Positions 53,055-62,006 of a stretch of 64,000 nt of DNA are shown here, piece after piece. The notes under the pieces were generated by a model. It was not told the DNA's origin. It worked only from the letters and a program-made list of their open reading frames with translations, and searched no databases. Source of the DNA: VXMT01 sp965204835. GTDB lineage: Bacteria; Chloroflexota; Dehalococcoidia; UBA2979. Location of the stretch: the NCBI GenBank assembly GCA_965204835.1, contig OZ242017.1:62001-126000 (forward strand), in the 5' to 3' direction. Position numbers and translations under genes: made by a program. Numbering within the stretch: the first letter of the stretch is position 1; each line of letters opens with the position of its first letter.

Positions 53055-55649
53055 ATGGGCAGCGCTCGCCTGTTCCCCGCCTACCAGATCCCGTCGAGTC
53101 AGCGCGAGTCGCGCGCAGCGCTCGTCTCGTCAATCCGCACGGCGGTCCACGACTGGCGCAGCAGCGGCTACGAAGGCGCCACCGGAACCTCCCAGCGCCT
53201 ACTCCGCCACTGGTTCGAGAGCGACCATCTGAACGCCGACGGCGAGGAATGGCTCTACTACTACTGCCAGCGCGAGGCGATAGAGACGCTCATCTACATC
53301 TACGAGGTGATGCGCGTCCGGAGTCTGTACGACCTCGCGGGGCGATACGACAAGAGTCGAAGTGTCCAGGTAAACCCTGCCGACGACCGCTGGGCGCGCT
53401 ACGTCTTCAAGATGGCAACGGGCTCCGGCAAGACGAAGGTGATGTCCCTCGCCATCGTCTGGTCGTACTTCAACGCTCGCTTCGAGCACGACCGGCGAGA
53501 CGACTTCACGCAGGCGTTCGCCCTGATCGCGCCGAACGTCATCGTCTACCAGCGGCTCCTCGACGACTTTCGCGGGGGTGCGATCTTCCGCGACGATCCC
53601 CTCATCCCGCCCGAGTGGGAGTCAGACTGGCAGTTCACGGTCGTCACGCGGGACGACCCAGTTGTGTCTTCGACGCCCGGAACCCTGTACCTCACGAACA
53701 TTCACCAGTTGTACGACTCGCGCGGTCGTGCCCGAGCCACGGCGGAACCTATCGAGATGACAGCTGTGCTTGGTGGGCCGCGGCCCGGGGCGCTTGAAGG
53801 TACCGGGGTTAGGCTGCGCGAACGCATGCTGTCGCACGACGAGCTGATGGTGCTCAACGACGAGGGGCACCATCTCCACACGGATGAGCTGGAGTGGTCG
53901 CGGGTCATTGAGAGCATGGACGACGAGCTACGCGCCCGGACTGGTTCGGGGCTCAGAGCACAACTCGACTTCACTGCCACGCCGAAGCACACGAACGGCG
54001 CCCTGTTCCAGGAGATCATCGTCGACTACCCCATCGCCCAGGCGGTGGAGGACGGCATCGTCAAGCGGGCCATCCTCGGCGAACTCTCTGGCGATATCGA
54101 GTACCAGGCAGAGAACGCCGCCGACCGCCACCGCGACAAACTGCTCGCGGGGATCGAGAAGTGGCGTGAACAGCGCGACGCACTGAAGGATGTGAAGCGG
54201 AACCCGCTACTGTTCGTGATGACCGAGGACACGAAGGCTGCCGACCAAGTCGGTGACTGGCTCAAGACGCAGCCGGACTTTGGCCCGGAGAGCGTCCTTG
54301 TCATCCACACCAACCAGAAAGGCGAGATCTCGGAGGCTGCGAGCAGACAGGCTGAGTTGGAGTTCCTGCGTGAGGCGTCGCGGAGAGTCGACCAACCTGA
54401 TAACCCGTATCGCGCCATCGTCTCGGTGCTCATGCTCCGCGAAGGCTGGGATGTGCGGAACGTCACCACCATCGTCCCGCTCCGTGCCTACTCGGCAAGC
54501 TCACAGATCCTGCCGGAGCAGACACTCGGACGCGGGCTCCGCCGCATGTGGCCGGTAGCCGTCGGCGATCTCCGCGAAGAGGTCATCGTCATCGAGCACG
54601 AGGCGTTCCGGCAGTTCTGGGACCGGGAGCTGCAGGACGATGGGTTCGACATCGAGCGCAGACCTGTCTCTACGGTCCGCCCCACCATCAGGACGGTGGT
54701 CGTCGACAAGTCCAAGCTCGACTACGAGATCGAGATACCCCGACTCACCCCGGCTCTGGTAGTGGCAGTCCCTGACCTGAGCCAGATCGATGCTGAGCAA
54801 CTGCCGGTCTATCGCCTCGACCTCCCGCTACCGGGCACCATCGCCGAAGAGCCACTGCTCTACACCGGCCGCGACATGCTGACCCGTGAAGTCGTCGACG
54901 AGGCAGAGTTCGAGCGCGACTTCCCGGCCGACCCTGCCGGATACCTCAACGTCCTCACCCGGCTCGTGCTACGTGAGTGCCGCCTCGCCAACCTGTCGGA
55001 CGGCTTCGCCAAGCTCGCGCCACTGATGAAGCGATACATCGAGGGGGTCATGTTCTCCGGGCAGGCCGAGATGGACGATCGCCGAGTGATGATGCGGCTG
55101 AACCGCGGCGAAGCTAAGTCTCTGCTCTTCGACGTGTTCGTGACCGCGATCCGCGAACTCTCCATCGTCGAACGCGAATCCGAGCCCACAGGGGAATGGA
55201 TCCGCGTCTCCGACACGGAGCCATACCCAACGACGCGGCCGGTGCTGACAGCCGAGAAGACCGTCTTCAACCTCATCCCCTGCGACAGCACCCTCGAGGA
55301 GCGGTTCGCTCACTGGCTCGACAAGACCGCGTCCGATGTCCTGGCGTTCGCCAAGAACGAGCCGGCCGTCCACTTCGAGGTGCCGTACGTGAGTGCTGGC
55401 GGCGGTGTCCGCTACTACCGGCCGGACTTCCTGATCCGGACGCCACAGGCGATGTACGTCGTGGAGACCAAAGGCCTTGAGACCCTTGAGGTTCCGCGCA
55501 AGGATCAGCGCATGGTTCGCTGGTGCCAGGACGCCACGACGTTGACCGGCCAGGAGTGGCGGTACGTCAAGGTCAGTGAGGCCCTGTTCGACTCGGGGCC
55601 GTGGGACTCGCTGGCCACGCTGGAGCGAGCCTACGGTCCGTCTGTGTGA
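53055..55649 (+). CDS. Type III-like restriction helicase-nuclease (Res)
   Basis: 864 aa. SF2 motor: Walker A FKMATGSGKTKVMSL, DEGHH (motif II), DFTATPKH (motif III), LMLREGWDVRN (motif V) and EQTLGRGLRRMWP (motif VI). A C-terminal PD-(D/E)XK nuclease is seen as YYRPDFLIRT then YVVETKGLE. This is the Res architecture that translocates and cuts unmodified DNA. It is paired with Mod 17 bases upstream. The gene seems intact. The pair sits between ispF and cysE, i.e. an island in a housekeeping region. Confidence 0.9.
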   Translation: MGSARLFPAYQIPSSQRESRAALVSSIRTAVHDWRSSGYEGATGTSQRLLRHWFESDHLNADGEEWLYYYCQREAIETLIYIYEVMRVRSLYDLAGRYDKSRSVQVNPADDRWARYVFKMATGSGKTKVMSLAIVWSYFNARFEHDRRDDFTQAFALIAPNVIVYQRLLDDFRGGAIFRDDPLIPPEWESDWQFTVVTRDDPVVSSTPGTLYLTNIHQLYDSRGRARATAEPIEMTAVLGGPRPGALEGTGVRLRERMLSHDELMVLNDEGHHLHTDELEWSRVIESMDDELRARTGSGLRAQLDFTATPKHTNGALFQEIIVDYPIAQAVEDGIVKRAILGELSGDIEYQAENAADRHRDKLLAGIEKWREQRDALKDVKRNPLLFVMTEDTKAADQVGDWLKTQPDFGPESVLVIHTNQKGEISEAASRQAELEFLREASRRVDQPDNPYRAIVSVLMLREGWDVRNVTTIVPLRAYSASSQILPEQTLGRGLRRMWPVAVGDLREEVIVIEHEAFRQFWDRELQDDGFDIERRPVSTVRPTIRTVVVDKSKLDYEIEIPRLTPALVVAVPDLSQIDAEQLPVYRLDLPLPGTIAEEPLLYTGRDMLTREVVDEAEFERDFPADPAGYLNVLTRLVLRECRLANLSDGFAKLAPLMKRYIEGVMFSGQAEMDDRRVMMRLNRGEAKSLLFDVFVTAIRELSIVERESEPTGEWIRVSDTEPYPTTRPVLTAEKTVFNLIPCDSTLEERFAHWLDKTASDVLAFAKNEPAVHFEVPYVSAGGGVRYYRPDFLIRTPQAMYVVETKGLETLEVPRKDQRMVRWCQDATTLTGQEWRYVKVSEALFDSGPWDSLATLERAYGPSV

Positions 55650-55802
55650 GGACTCAGCGGCGTCGGCCTCATGATTCCCGAGCAGGCACTGCGGCGCCAT
55701 ACGCGCGCCGAACGCAATCCCATCCTGCCCCTCGCCCCCCTGTGCGATAATGCCCCTCGCACCGTGCGGGCGACGTGACGCGACGCGCGACGAGGGGCCG
55801 CC

Positions 55803-56498
55803 ATGAACTGGCTCGGCGCCATCAAGAGTGACATCGACGCCGCGCAGGCGCGGGATCCCGCCGCGCTCGGGGCGCTCGAGGTGTTCCTGACGTACCCGGG
55901 GCTGCACGCGCTGATGATTCACCGCGTCACGCACCAGCTCCACCTCTTCGGCCTGCCCATCCTCCCGCGCCTGCTCTCGCACCTGAACCGCTTCATCACC
56001 GGCATCGAGATTCACCCCGCCGCGCGCATCGGGCGGCGCTGCTTCATCGACCACGGCATGGGCGTGGTCATCGGCGAGACCACCGTCATCGGCGAGGACT
56101 GCCACCTCTACCAGGGCGTCACCCTCGGCGGCACCTCGACCCGCCGCGAGAAGCGCCACCCCACGCTCGAGGATCGCGTGGTCGTCGGCGCCGGGGCGAA
56201 GATCATCGGCAACGTCACCATCGGCCACGACTCGCGCATCGGCGCCGGGGCCGTGGTCGTCTCGAGCGTGCCGCCCAACGCGACCGTCGTCGGCGTGCCC
56301 GGCCACGTCGTCGCCTTCACGAACACGAGCAACGACACGGTCGAGCGGCTCCCGGACCCCGAGTGGGACCGCATCGAGGAGCTGGAGCGGCGCATCGCCC
56401 GCCTCGAACGCGAGCGCACGGGGTCCGACCCGGCTGTGCCGGGCGTCGGCGGCTCCCCCGGCGGCTTCGACGGCGGAGCGTCCGAGCGACCGTCGTAG
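55803..56498 (+). CDS. cysE: Serine O-acetyltransferase
   Basis: 231 aa. Short N-terminal helical region, then left-handed helix repeats: GIEIHPAARIGRRCFIDHG, GVVIGETTVIGEDCHLYQG, VTLGGTS and PTLEDRVVVGAGAKIIG, with the catalytic His/Asp. It makes O-acetylserine for cysteine synthesis. The last ~45 residues form a disordered tail. A GATAAT hexamer is near 55746. It is followed by cysS, a familiar cysE-cysS order. Confidence 0.94.
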   Translation: MNWLGAIKSDIDAAQARDPAALGALEVFLTYPGLHALMIHRVTHQLHLFGLPILPRLLSHLNRFITGIEIHPAARIGRRCFIDHGMGVVIGETTVIGEDCHLYQGVTLGGTSTRREKRHPTLEDRVVVGAGAKIIGNVTIGHDSRIGAGAVVVSSVPPNATVVGVPGHVVAFTNTSNDTVERLPDPEWDRIEELERRIARLERERTGSDPAVPGVGGSPGGFDGGASERPS

Positions 56499-56510
56499 AC
56501 CCGGCGCGTG

Positions 56511-56585
56511 GCGGGGATGCCCCGCACCACTACCTGACTACACAGGGACGCCACGCGGTCACTCTGGGATGCGGGGATGCCCCGC
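56511..56585. repeat. Twin hairpin region between cysE and cysS
   Basis: GCGGGGATGCCCCGC occurs at 56511-56525 and again at 56571-56585, exactly 60 bp apart; each forms a 6-bp stem with an ATG loop. An outer inverted repeat GCGTGGC/GCCACGC also lies around the first. It may terminate cysE or shape the cysS leader. Confidence 0.5.
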
Positions 56586-56603
56586 AGGGCGCACACTAAT
56601 CGC

Positions 56604-58043
56604 ATGCGACTGACGAACACGCTCACCGGGGCCGTCGACGACCTCGCGCCCCTCGAGCCGGGGCGGCTCGGCATCTACGTGTGCGGCGTGACGCCGTACG
56701 CCGAGAGCCACGTCGGCCACGCGATGGCCGCCATCGTCTACGACGTGCTCGTGCGCTACCTGCGCTGGCCCGGCAACGCCGACGGCGGCTACGACGTGAC
56801 GTTCGTCTCGAACTACACCGACGTCGACGACAACGTGATCGCGCGCGCCGCCGAGGTTGGCCGCGACCCCCTCGAACTCGTCGGAGAGAACATCGACGAG
56901 TGGGAGGAGCAGCAGCGCGCGCTCAACCTCGTGTTCCCGGACGTGCGGCCGCGCGTCACCACGCACATCGAGACCATCGTCGAGGCGACCGAGGCGATCC
57001 TGGAGCGCGGCTTCGCCTACGCGACCGGGGCCGGCGACGTCTACTTCCGTGTGCGTGCCAAGCCCGACTACGGGAAGCTCTCGCACCGCGACATCGACCA
57101 GCTGCGGTCGGGGACGCGCTTCGAGCCCGGCGAGGGCAAGGAGTTCCCGCTGGACTTCGCGCTCTGGAAGGCGACGAAGCCGGGTGAGCCCTCGTGGCCG
57201 TCGCCGTGGGGCCCGGGCCGCCCCGGGTGGCACATCGAGTGCTCGGCGATGTCACAGCACTACCTCGGCGAGGCGTTCGACATCCACGGCGGCGGGGTGG
57301 ACCTGGTATTCCCGCACCACGAGAACGAGGTCGCGCAGGCCGAGGCTGCGACCGGCACGTTCGCGCGGCACTGGCTCCACAACGGCCTGGTGCAGCGCGA
57401 CGGCGAGAAGATGTCGAAGTCGATCGGCAACGTCGTGACGGTGGCCGAGGCGCTGGAGCGCTGGCGTCCTGACGCGCTGCGCCTGTTTGTCCTCGGCAGC
57501 CACTACCGCAGCCCGGCGAACCTCACCGACGAGGCGCTCGACGCGGCCGAGTCGGGCGTCGACCGCCTGCTGGCGGCCCTTCGCGAGACACCGCCGGGCA
57601 TCGGCGAGGTCGTCGACGTCTCGGCCGAGCGCGCGCGGTTCATCGAGGCGATCGAGGACGACCTCGGCACGCCGCAGGCGCTCGCCGCGGTGTTCGACCT
57701 CGCGCGCGCGGTCAACCGCGGCCGCGACGCGGGCCACGACGTGCGCGCCGCGCAGGCGACGCTCGCCGAGCTGACGCGCGACGTGCTGGGCCTACGCCTC
57801 GAGGAGCCCGACGCCGTCGAGGTGCTCGACGTGGTCGCGCTGTCGAAGCTGGCGTCGAAGCACGGGGTGTCGTGCGGCGGCAGCGACGCGGAGTCGACGA
57901 TCGAGGCGCTGCTGGCGGCCCGCACGGATGCGCGCGCCGAGCGCGACTTCGCGCGCGCGGACGCGATCCGCTCGGACCTCGCGGACGCGGGCGTGGAGGT
58001 GGCCGACACGCCGGAGGGGCCGCGCTGGAGCGCGGGGAGGTAG
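56604..58043 (+). CDS. cysS: Cysteinyl-tRNA synthetase
   Basis: 479 aa class Ia synthetase from ATG 56604. Zinc-site start YVCGVTPYAESHVGHAM (HIGH-like), YTDVDDNVIARA, HIECSAMS and FPHHENE with further Zn ligands, and KMSKSIGN. It charges tRNA-Cys. The second hairpin of the intergenic repeat ends 18 bases before the ATG, leaving no obvious ribosome site other than CAGGGCG. It follows cysE, linking cysteine synthesis and use. Confidence 0.96.
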   Translation: MRLTNTLTGAVDDLAPLEPGRLGIYVCGVTPYAESHVGHAMAAIVYDVLVRYLRWPGNADGGYDVTFVSNYTDVDDNVIARAAEVGRDPLELVGENIDEWEEQQRALNLVFPDVRPRVTTHIETIVEATEAILERGFAYATGAGDVYFRVRAKPDYGKLSHRDIDQLRSGTRFEPGEGKEFPLDFALWKATKPGEPSWPSPWGPGRPGWHIECSAMSQHYLGEAFDIHGGGVDLVFPHHENEVAQAEAATGTFARHWLHNGLVQRDGEKMSKSIGNVVTVAEALERWRPDALRLFVLGSHYRSPANLTDEALDAAESGVDRLLAALRETPPGIGEVVDVSAERARFIEAIEDDLGTPQALAAVFDLARAVNRGRDAGHDVRAAQATLAELTRDVLGLRLEEPDAVEVLDVVALSKLASKHGVSCGGSDAESTIEALLAARTDARAERDFARADAIRSDLADAGVEVADTPEGPRWSAGR

Positions 58044-58045
58044 CG

Positions 58046-58219
58046 ATGCACGAAAACCACGACAAGCGAATCAACGCAGATGACCACGGGCACGAGGGCG
58101 ACTCGGACAGCCCTCGCCAGCCTCGCTACGACCTCGCGACGCTCGTTGCGGGGGTGACGCGCGAGCAGGTGCACGCTGAGGTCGATTGGGGTGAGCCGCG
58201 AGGCGAAGAGGCCTGGTAG
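58046..58219 (+). CDS. MazE-type antitoxin tail peptide, no DNA-binding domain
   Basis: 57 aa. The C-terminal half, RYDLATLVAGVTREQVHAEV followed by DWGEPRGEEAW, is the toxin-binding tail of MazE antitoxins (usual form RYDLDELLAGIT...DWGPPVG.E.W). The N-terminal half (MHENHDKRINADDHGHEGD) is acidic and His-rich and not the SpoVT-AbrB fold. It starts two bases after the cysS stop after a GGGGAGG site. No MazF gene follows. It is either a degraded antitoxin or a mini-antitoxin able to neutralise a distant MazF. Confidence 0.6.
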   Translation: MHENHDKRINADDHGHEGDSDSPRQPRYDLATLVAGVTREQVHAEVDWGEPRGEEAW

Positions 58220-58229
58220 CGCGGAAACC

Positions 58230-58291
58230 GATCATATCGTTGAGCTATTGTCGCCACGATCTGGGATATTGGATCATATAGTTGAGCTATT
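58230..58291. repeat. Two 20-bp direct repeats upstream of the ATPase gene
   Basis: GATCATATCGTTGAGCTATT (58230-58249) and the same with one change (58272-58291) are 42 bp apart (four helical turns). The -10 region of the next gene, TTGTATAGTTCCTGAG, resembles them. They are AT-rich in a GC-rich setting and could be operators. Confidence 0.6.
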
Positions 58292-58380
58292 CTGGCGGGT
58301 CACCGCGTCCCGAGAGGACTCGCGAACTCTACGACCACTCAAGGATGACTCGGCTGAAGTATATGACCAGTCGCGTGTTG

Positions 58381-58386
58381 TATAGT
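58381..58386 (+). promoter_or_regulatory. -10-like TATAGT, predicted leaderless ATPase start
   Basis: TATAGT ends seven bases before the ATG at 58394. No ribosome site is present between them. Confidence 0.45.
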
Positions 58387-58393
58387 TCCTGAG

Positions 58394-59617
58394 ATGAGCA
58401 CTCACGAACCAGGCCTCCAGGAGCACCTCGCAGCCATTGGCCGCGTCTTCACGCCGTCCACCCCCGTCACCGAGACTGACGTGTTCTCAGGGCGGCAACT
58501 CGAGCGCCAGCGCCTGATCCGCGCCGTGTTCGAACCCGGGCGACACGCAGTCGTCTACGGAGCTCGTGGGGTAGGCAAGACATCGCTTACGAACATCGTG
58601 AGCCACGCTCTCTCCGCCGAGGGCGGTGCTGCGGGCGACGCTCTGCGCACAACCATCAAGGTCTCATGCACACGCGAGGACACCTTCGATTCCGTGTGGC
58701 GGCACCTCGCTCGTGAGGTGAGCATCATCGCGATCCCCGGTGCCGAAACGGTCGTCGAGCAGACCCTCACGCCGTCCAACAAGGCACTGGATCTCGCCCC
58801 CGCGGTATTCGATCACCCGGAGATACTCACTGCAACCGATATCGAGCGCATCTTCCGCCACGCGGGCCGCACTGTTCTCGTCTTCGACGAGTTCGACACA
58901 CTCGAAGACCGTGAAAGCCGTGCTGCCTTCGCCGATCTGATGAAGATGATGTCGGACGCCGGGACCGGCCCGACTATCGTGCTGGTTGGTGTCGGCACGG
59001 ACATTGGCACCCTGATCGAGGACCACGAGTCGATGCAGCGGTCCGTACAGCAGATCGATATGCCAGTGATGGCCGACGCAGAGATCCAGTCGCTCGTAGA
59101 GAACGGCCTCTCCCTGCTGGGCCTCGGAGCGATGAGCGACACAGTCGGGTACATCGTCTGGCTGTCGCGCGGATTCCCCTCTTTCGCGCACTCGCTTGCG
59201 AAGGAAGCAGCCATGACCGCGGTGACCGCCGGACGTCTTACCGTCGACCTCGAAGATGTGCTAGCCGGCGCTATCGAAGCCCTCGCCGCGATTCCGTACT
59301 CGTTGGGCGAGACGTACCGGCGCGCCACAGACGTTCGCCACCCGACCGACACGACTGCCGCATCGCTGGCAGCAGCTGCATTCTGCGGGCCGGACCCGTT
59401 CCGCCCATCAGACGTACGGAGCGTCCTGGCGGGGTGGGGGATCGCCACTCAGCTCCAAACAGTGACTAACCGCCTGAAGAGTCTATGCACCTCGGAACGC
59501 GGCTCGGTGCTCCGAACCCGCGGTAGCGTCCATCCCGCGTATGAGTTCCGCGACCCGATGATGCCGCCGTACGTGGTGATCGAGAACGTTGGACGGTACC
59601 CACCGGACCAGGCCTAA
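58394..59617 (+). CDS. AAA/STAND-type ATPase with C-terminal winged helix
   Basis: 407 aa. Walker A YGARGVGKTSLTN, Walker B TVLVFDEFDTLED, a sensor-1 region in IVLVGVGTDIGTL and a conserved MPVMADAEIQSLV box resemble Orc1/Cdc6-like and STAND ATPases. The C-terminal ~90 residues fit a winged helix (VRSVLAGWGIATQLQTVTNRLK). Such proteins may act as sensors or in defence; the role is unknown. It sits between cysS and the tRNA-tuf cluster, next to a lone MazE tail, and is AT-richer than both flanks, so acquisition is plausible. Its mRNA may be leaderless. Confidence 0.75.
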   Translation: MSTHEPGLQEHLAAIGRVFTPSTPVTETDVFSGRQLERQRLIRAVFEPGRHAVVYGARGVGKTSLTNIVSHALSAEGGAAGDALRTTIKVSCTREDTFDSVWRHLAREVSIIAIPGAETVVEQTLTPSNKALDLAPAVFDHPEILTATDIERIFRHAGRTVLVFDEFDTLEDRESRAAFADLMKMMSDAGTGPTIVLVGVGTDIGTLIEDHESMQRSVQQIDMPVMADAEIQSLVENGLSLLGLGAMSDTVGYIVWLSRGFPSFAHSLAKEAAMTAVTAGRLTVDLEDVLAGAIEALAAIPYSLGETYRRATDVRHPTDTTAASLAAAAFCGPDPFRPSDVRSVLAGWGIATQLQTVTNRLKSLCTSERGSVLRTRGSVHPAYEFRDPMMPPYVVIENVGRYPPDQA

Positions 59618-59624
59618 GCTCGCG

Positions 59625-59654
59625 TTGACCCTCTTTGAGGGCGATTCATATACT
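59625..59654 (+). promoter_or_regulatory. Promoter of tRNA-tuf operon
   Basis: TTGACC (59625-59630), 18-base spacer, TATACT (59649-59654), about 67 bases before tRNA-Thr(TGT). This is the best sigma70-type promoter seen in the window. Confidence 0.75.
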
Positions 59655-59721
59655 GAAGGGCGGTCGTCTTTCGGCTCGGCTGAGAGACGATGCGCTCTGG
59701 TGAGCGTCGGCTTTCCATCGA

Positions 59722-59797
59722 GCCCGAGTGGCGCAATGGCAGCGCAACCGATTTGTAATCGGTAGGTTAGCGGGTTCGAATCCCCTCTCGGGCTCCA
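59722..59797 (+). tRNA. tRNA-Thr (anticodon TGT)
   Basis: Acceptor GCCCGAG/CTCGGGC, D-stem GCGC/GCGC, anticodon stem ACCGA/TCGGT with loop TTTGTAA, T-loop TTCGAAT, encoded CCA. Reads ACA/ACG. The T-stem has a C-C mismatch at 50:64. Confidence 0.95.
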
Positions 59798-59847
59798 CCG
59801 CGCCGCGGCGGCCCGGGTGTGGACGGCGGACGCAACCGCGGCTCCGC

Positions 59848-59933
59848 GCAGGGGTGGGAGAGTGGTTAAATCCAGCGGTCTGTAAAACCGCCGCCTTACG
59901 GCTACGCAGGTTCGAATCCTGCCCCCTGCACCA
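59848..59933 (+). tRNA. tRNA-Tyr (anticodon GTA)
   Basis: Acceptor GCAGGGG/CCCCTGC, anticodon loop CTGTAAA, long class II variable arm (CGCCTTACGGCTACG region) typical of bacterial tRNA-Tyr, encoded ACCA end. Confidence 0.95.
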
Positions 59934-60011
59934 GCCGGTCCGAGGCCGCGGCCAGCGAAGCGGAGACGGCGCTCGGCACGAGCCTCGCGGGGCTTCGGGT
60001 TGCGGAATCCA

Positions 60012-60087
60012 GCCCTCATAGCTCAGTCGGTAGAGCGCGTTCTTGGTAAGAACGAGGTCAGCGGTTCGAATCCGCTTGAGGGCTCCA
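60012..60087 (+). tRNA. tRNA-Thr (anticodon GGT)
   Basis: Acceptor GCCCTCA/TGAGGGC, D-stem GCTC/GAGC, anticodon stem CGTTC/GAACG with loop TTGGTAA, perfect T-stem AGCGG/CCGCT, encoded CCA. Reads ACC/ACU. It lies 76 bases before tuf, as thrT before tufB in E. coli. Confidence 0.96.
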
Positions 60088-60163
60088 ACGGAGTATTGAC
60101 GGCTCGGCCCGCGTGGCCGGCGATCACACCAAAGAGGTTGCAGCGGGGAGACGGGAGCGGGAG

Positions 60164-61363
60164 ATGGCGCGAGGGAAGTTCGAGCGGACGAAGCCGCACG
60201 CGAACGTCGGGACGATTGGTCACGTCGACCACGGCAAGACGACGCTGACGGCGGCGATGACCAAGGTGCTGGCGCTGCGCGGCGAGGCCGAGTTCCGGGA
60301 GTTCGACTCGATCGACAACGCCCCGGAGGAGAAGGCGCGCGGCATCACCATCGCGATCGCCCACGTCGAGTACGAGACCGACAACCGCCACTACGCGCAC
60401 GTCGACTGCCCCGGCCACGCCGACTACATCAAGAACATGATCACCGGCGCCGCGCAGATGGACGGCGCGATCCTCGTCGTCGCGGCCCCCGACGGCCCCA
60501 TGCCGCAGACGCGCGAGCACCTGCTGCTGGCGCGCCAGGTCGAGGTGCCGGCGGTGGTGGTCTTCCTCAACAAGGTCGACATGATGGACGACGAGGAGCT
60601 CTTGGAGCTGGTCGAGCTGGAGATGCGCGAGCTGCTCTCCACCTACGAGTTCCCCGGCGACGACGTGCCGATCATCCGCGGCTCGGCGCTGCAGGCGCTC
60701 GAGTCCACCTCGACCGACCCCGACGCACCGGAGTACGCGTGCATCTGGGAGCTCATGGAGGCCGTCGACGGCTACATCCCGCAGCCGGCGCGTCCCAAGG
60801 ACGAGCCGTTCCTGATGCCGATCGAGGACGTCTTCGGCATCAAGGGGCGCGGCACCGTGGTCACCGGGCGCATCGAGCGCGGCGTGGTGACGGTGGGCGA
60901 CTCGGTCGAGATCGTGGGCATCAAGGACACCGAGACGACCGTGGTCACGGGCGTGGAGATGTTCAAGAAGCTGCTCGACGAGGGTGAGGCCGGCGACAAC
61001 GTCGGCTGTCTCCTCAGGGGTGTGGACCGCGAGGACGTGGAGCGCGGGCAGGTGCTGGCGCAGCCGGGCTCGATCACCCCGCACCGCAAGTTCAGTGGCG
61101 AGGTCTACGTGCTCTCCAAGGAGGAGGGCGGGCGCCACACGCCGTTCTTCACCGGGTACCGGCCGCAGTTCTACGTGCGCACCACCGACGTGACGGGGGT
61201 GGTAACGCTCCCGAGCGGCACGGAGATGGTGATGCCGGGCGACAACGTGACGGTGGACATCGAGCTGATCACGCCGATTGCGATCGAGGACGGGCTGCGC
61301 TTCGCCATTCGCGAGGGCGGCCGCACCGTCGGCGCCGGCGTCGTCACCGGCATCAACGAGTAA
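60164..61363 (+). CDS. tuf: Translation elongation factor Tu
   Basis: 399 aa. GTPase motifs GHVDHGKTTLTAA (G1), the switch region ARGITIAIAHVEYE, DCPGHADY (G3), NKVDMMDD (G4) and SALQALES (G5). It delivers aminoacyl-tRNA to the ribosome. The usual ITINTSHVEY reads ITIAIAHVEY here, as in several lineages. ATG 60164 follows GGGAGCGGGAG; the open frame upstream of it is not conserved. First protein gene after the tRNA-Thr-Tyr-Thr set. Confidence 0.97.
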   Translation: MARGKFERTKPHANVGTIGHVDHGKTTLTAAMTKVLALRGEAEFREFDSIDNAPEEKARGITIAIAHVEYETDNRHYAHVDCPGHADYIKNMITGAAQMDGAILVVAAPDGPMPQTREHLLLARQVEVPAVVVFLNKVDMMDDEELLELVELEMRELLSTYEFPGDDVPIIRGSALQALESTSTDPDAPEYACIWELMEAVDGYIPQPARPKDEPFLMPIEDVFGIKGRGTVVTGRIERGVVTVGDSVEIVGIKDTETTVVTGVEMFKKLLDEGEAGDNVGCLLRGVDREDVERGQVLAQPGSITPHRKFSGEVYVLSKEEGGRHTPFFTGYRPQFYVRTTDVTGVVTLPSGTEMVMPGDNVTVDIELITPIAIEDGLRFAIREGGRTVGAGVVTGINE

Positions 61364-61404
61364 TACGCCCGCGGGTACGCGGCTGAACCGAGGAGGCACG
61401 GACC

Positions 61405-61566
61405 ATGGCCAAGGGAGACCGGGAACACATCTCGCTGGCGTGCGGGACGTGCCGGAGCCGCAACTACAACACGAAGAAGAACCGGCGGAACGACCCGGAC
61501 CGCATCGAGTTGCGCAAGTACTGCCCTCGCTGCCGGTCGCACCAGCCACACCGCCAGACGCGGTAA
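61405..61566 (+). CDS. rpmG: 50S ribosomal protein L33
   Basis: 53 aa, missing from long-ORF lists. MAKGDREHISLACGTCRSRN, then YNTKKNRRNDPDRIELRKYC and PRC: a zinc-binding (C+) L33 with two C-x2-C pairs. GAGGAGG ribosome site upstream. It lies between tuf and secE as in many bacteria. Confidence 0.95.
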   Translation: MAKGDREHISLACGTCRSRNYNTKKNRRNDPDRIELRKYCPRCRSHQPHRQTR

Positions 61567-61606
61567 CCTGACCGGGTAGCGTGCTGAGGCGGTAGGGGGC
61601 AGGACG

Positions 61607-61927
61607 ATGGGTCGAGCGCTGCGCAGGCAGCAGGAGCGCGCACAGCGGCGGCAACAGCGCCAGCAGCAGCGCCCCGCGCGCGGCGGGCGGCCGCCGGTGA
61701 GCGTCTCGGGCCCCGCCACGGCCGAGGGTCGTGGCGGCGGGCGGCGCTGGGTGCCGCGCTGGATCTCGGACATCATCAGCGAGCTGCGCAAGGTCACGTG
61801 GCCGACGCGCCACGAGGTCGGCTACCTCACGGTGGTGGTGATCATCGTCTCGATCTTCTTCGGCGCCATCCTTGGCGTCGCCGACCTGGGATTCAACTGG
61901 CTCATCGAGAACACGGTGCTGCGCTAG
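61607..61927 (+). CDS. secE: Preprotein translocase subunit SecE
   Basis: 106 aa single-helix form. A long basic Gln/Arg-rich N-terminus (about 45 aa) precedes the conserved amphipathic SELRKVTWPTRHEVGYLTVV and one transmembrane helix (VVIIVSIFFGAILGVADLGF). SecE stabilises SecY in the translocon. The N-terminal extension is longer than usual. It precedes nusG by 79 bases in the standard order. Confidence 0.93.
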   Translation: MGRALRRQQERAQRRQQRQQQRPARGGRPPVSVSGPATAEGRGGGRRWVPRWISDIISELRKVTWPTRHEVGYLTVVVIIVSIFFGAILGVADLGFNWLIENTVLR

Positions 61928-62006
61928 GAGACGCGCAGGCCACATACGCGAAGCGGCGCGCATCGCTGATCGGCCCAGGCCGACCGGAGCGCGCGCAGGG
62001 GGCCTC

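Noticed and set aside
59722..60087. tRNA genes as phage attachment sites
   Set aside because: No integrase gene and no displaced tRNA 3'-end repeats were found near them.
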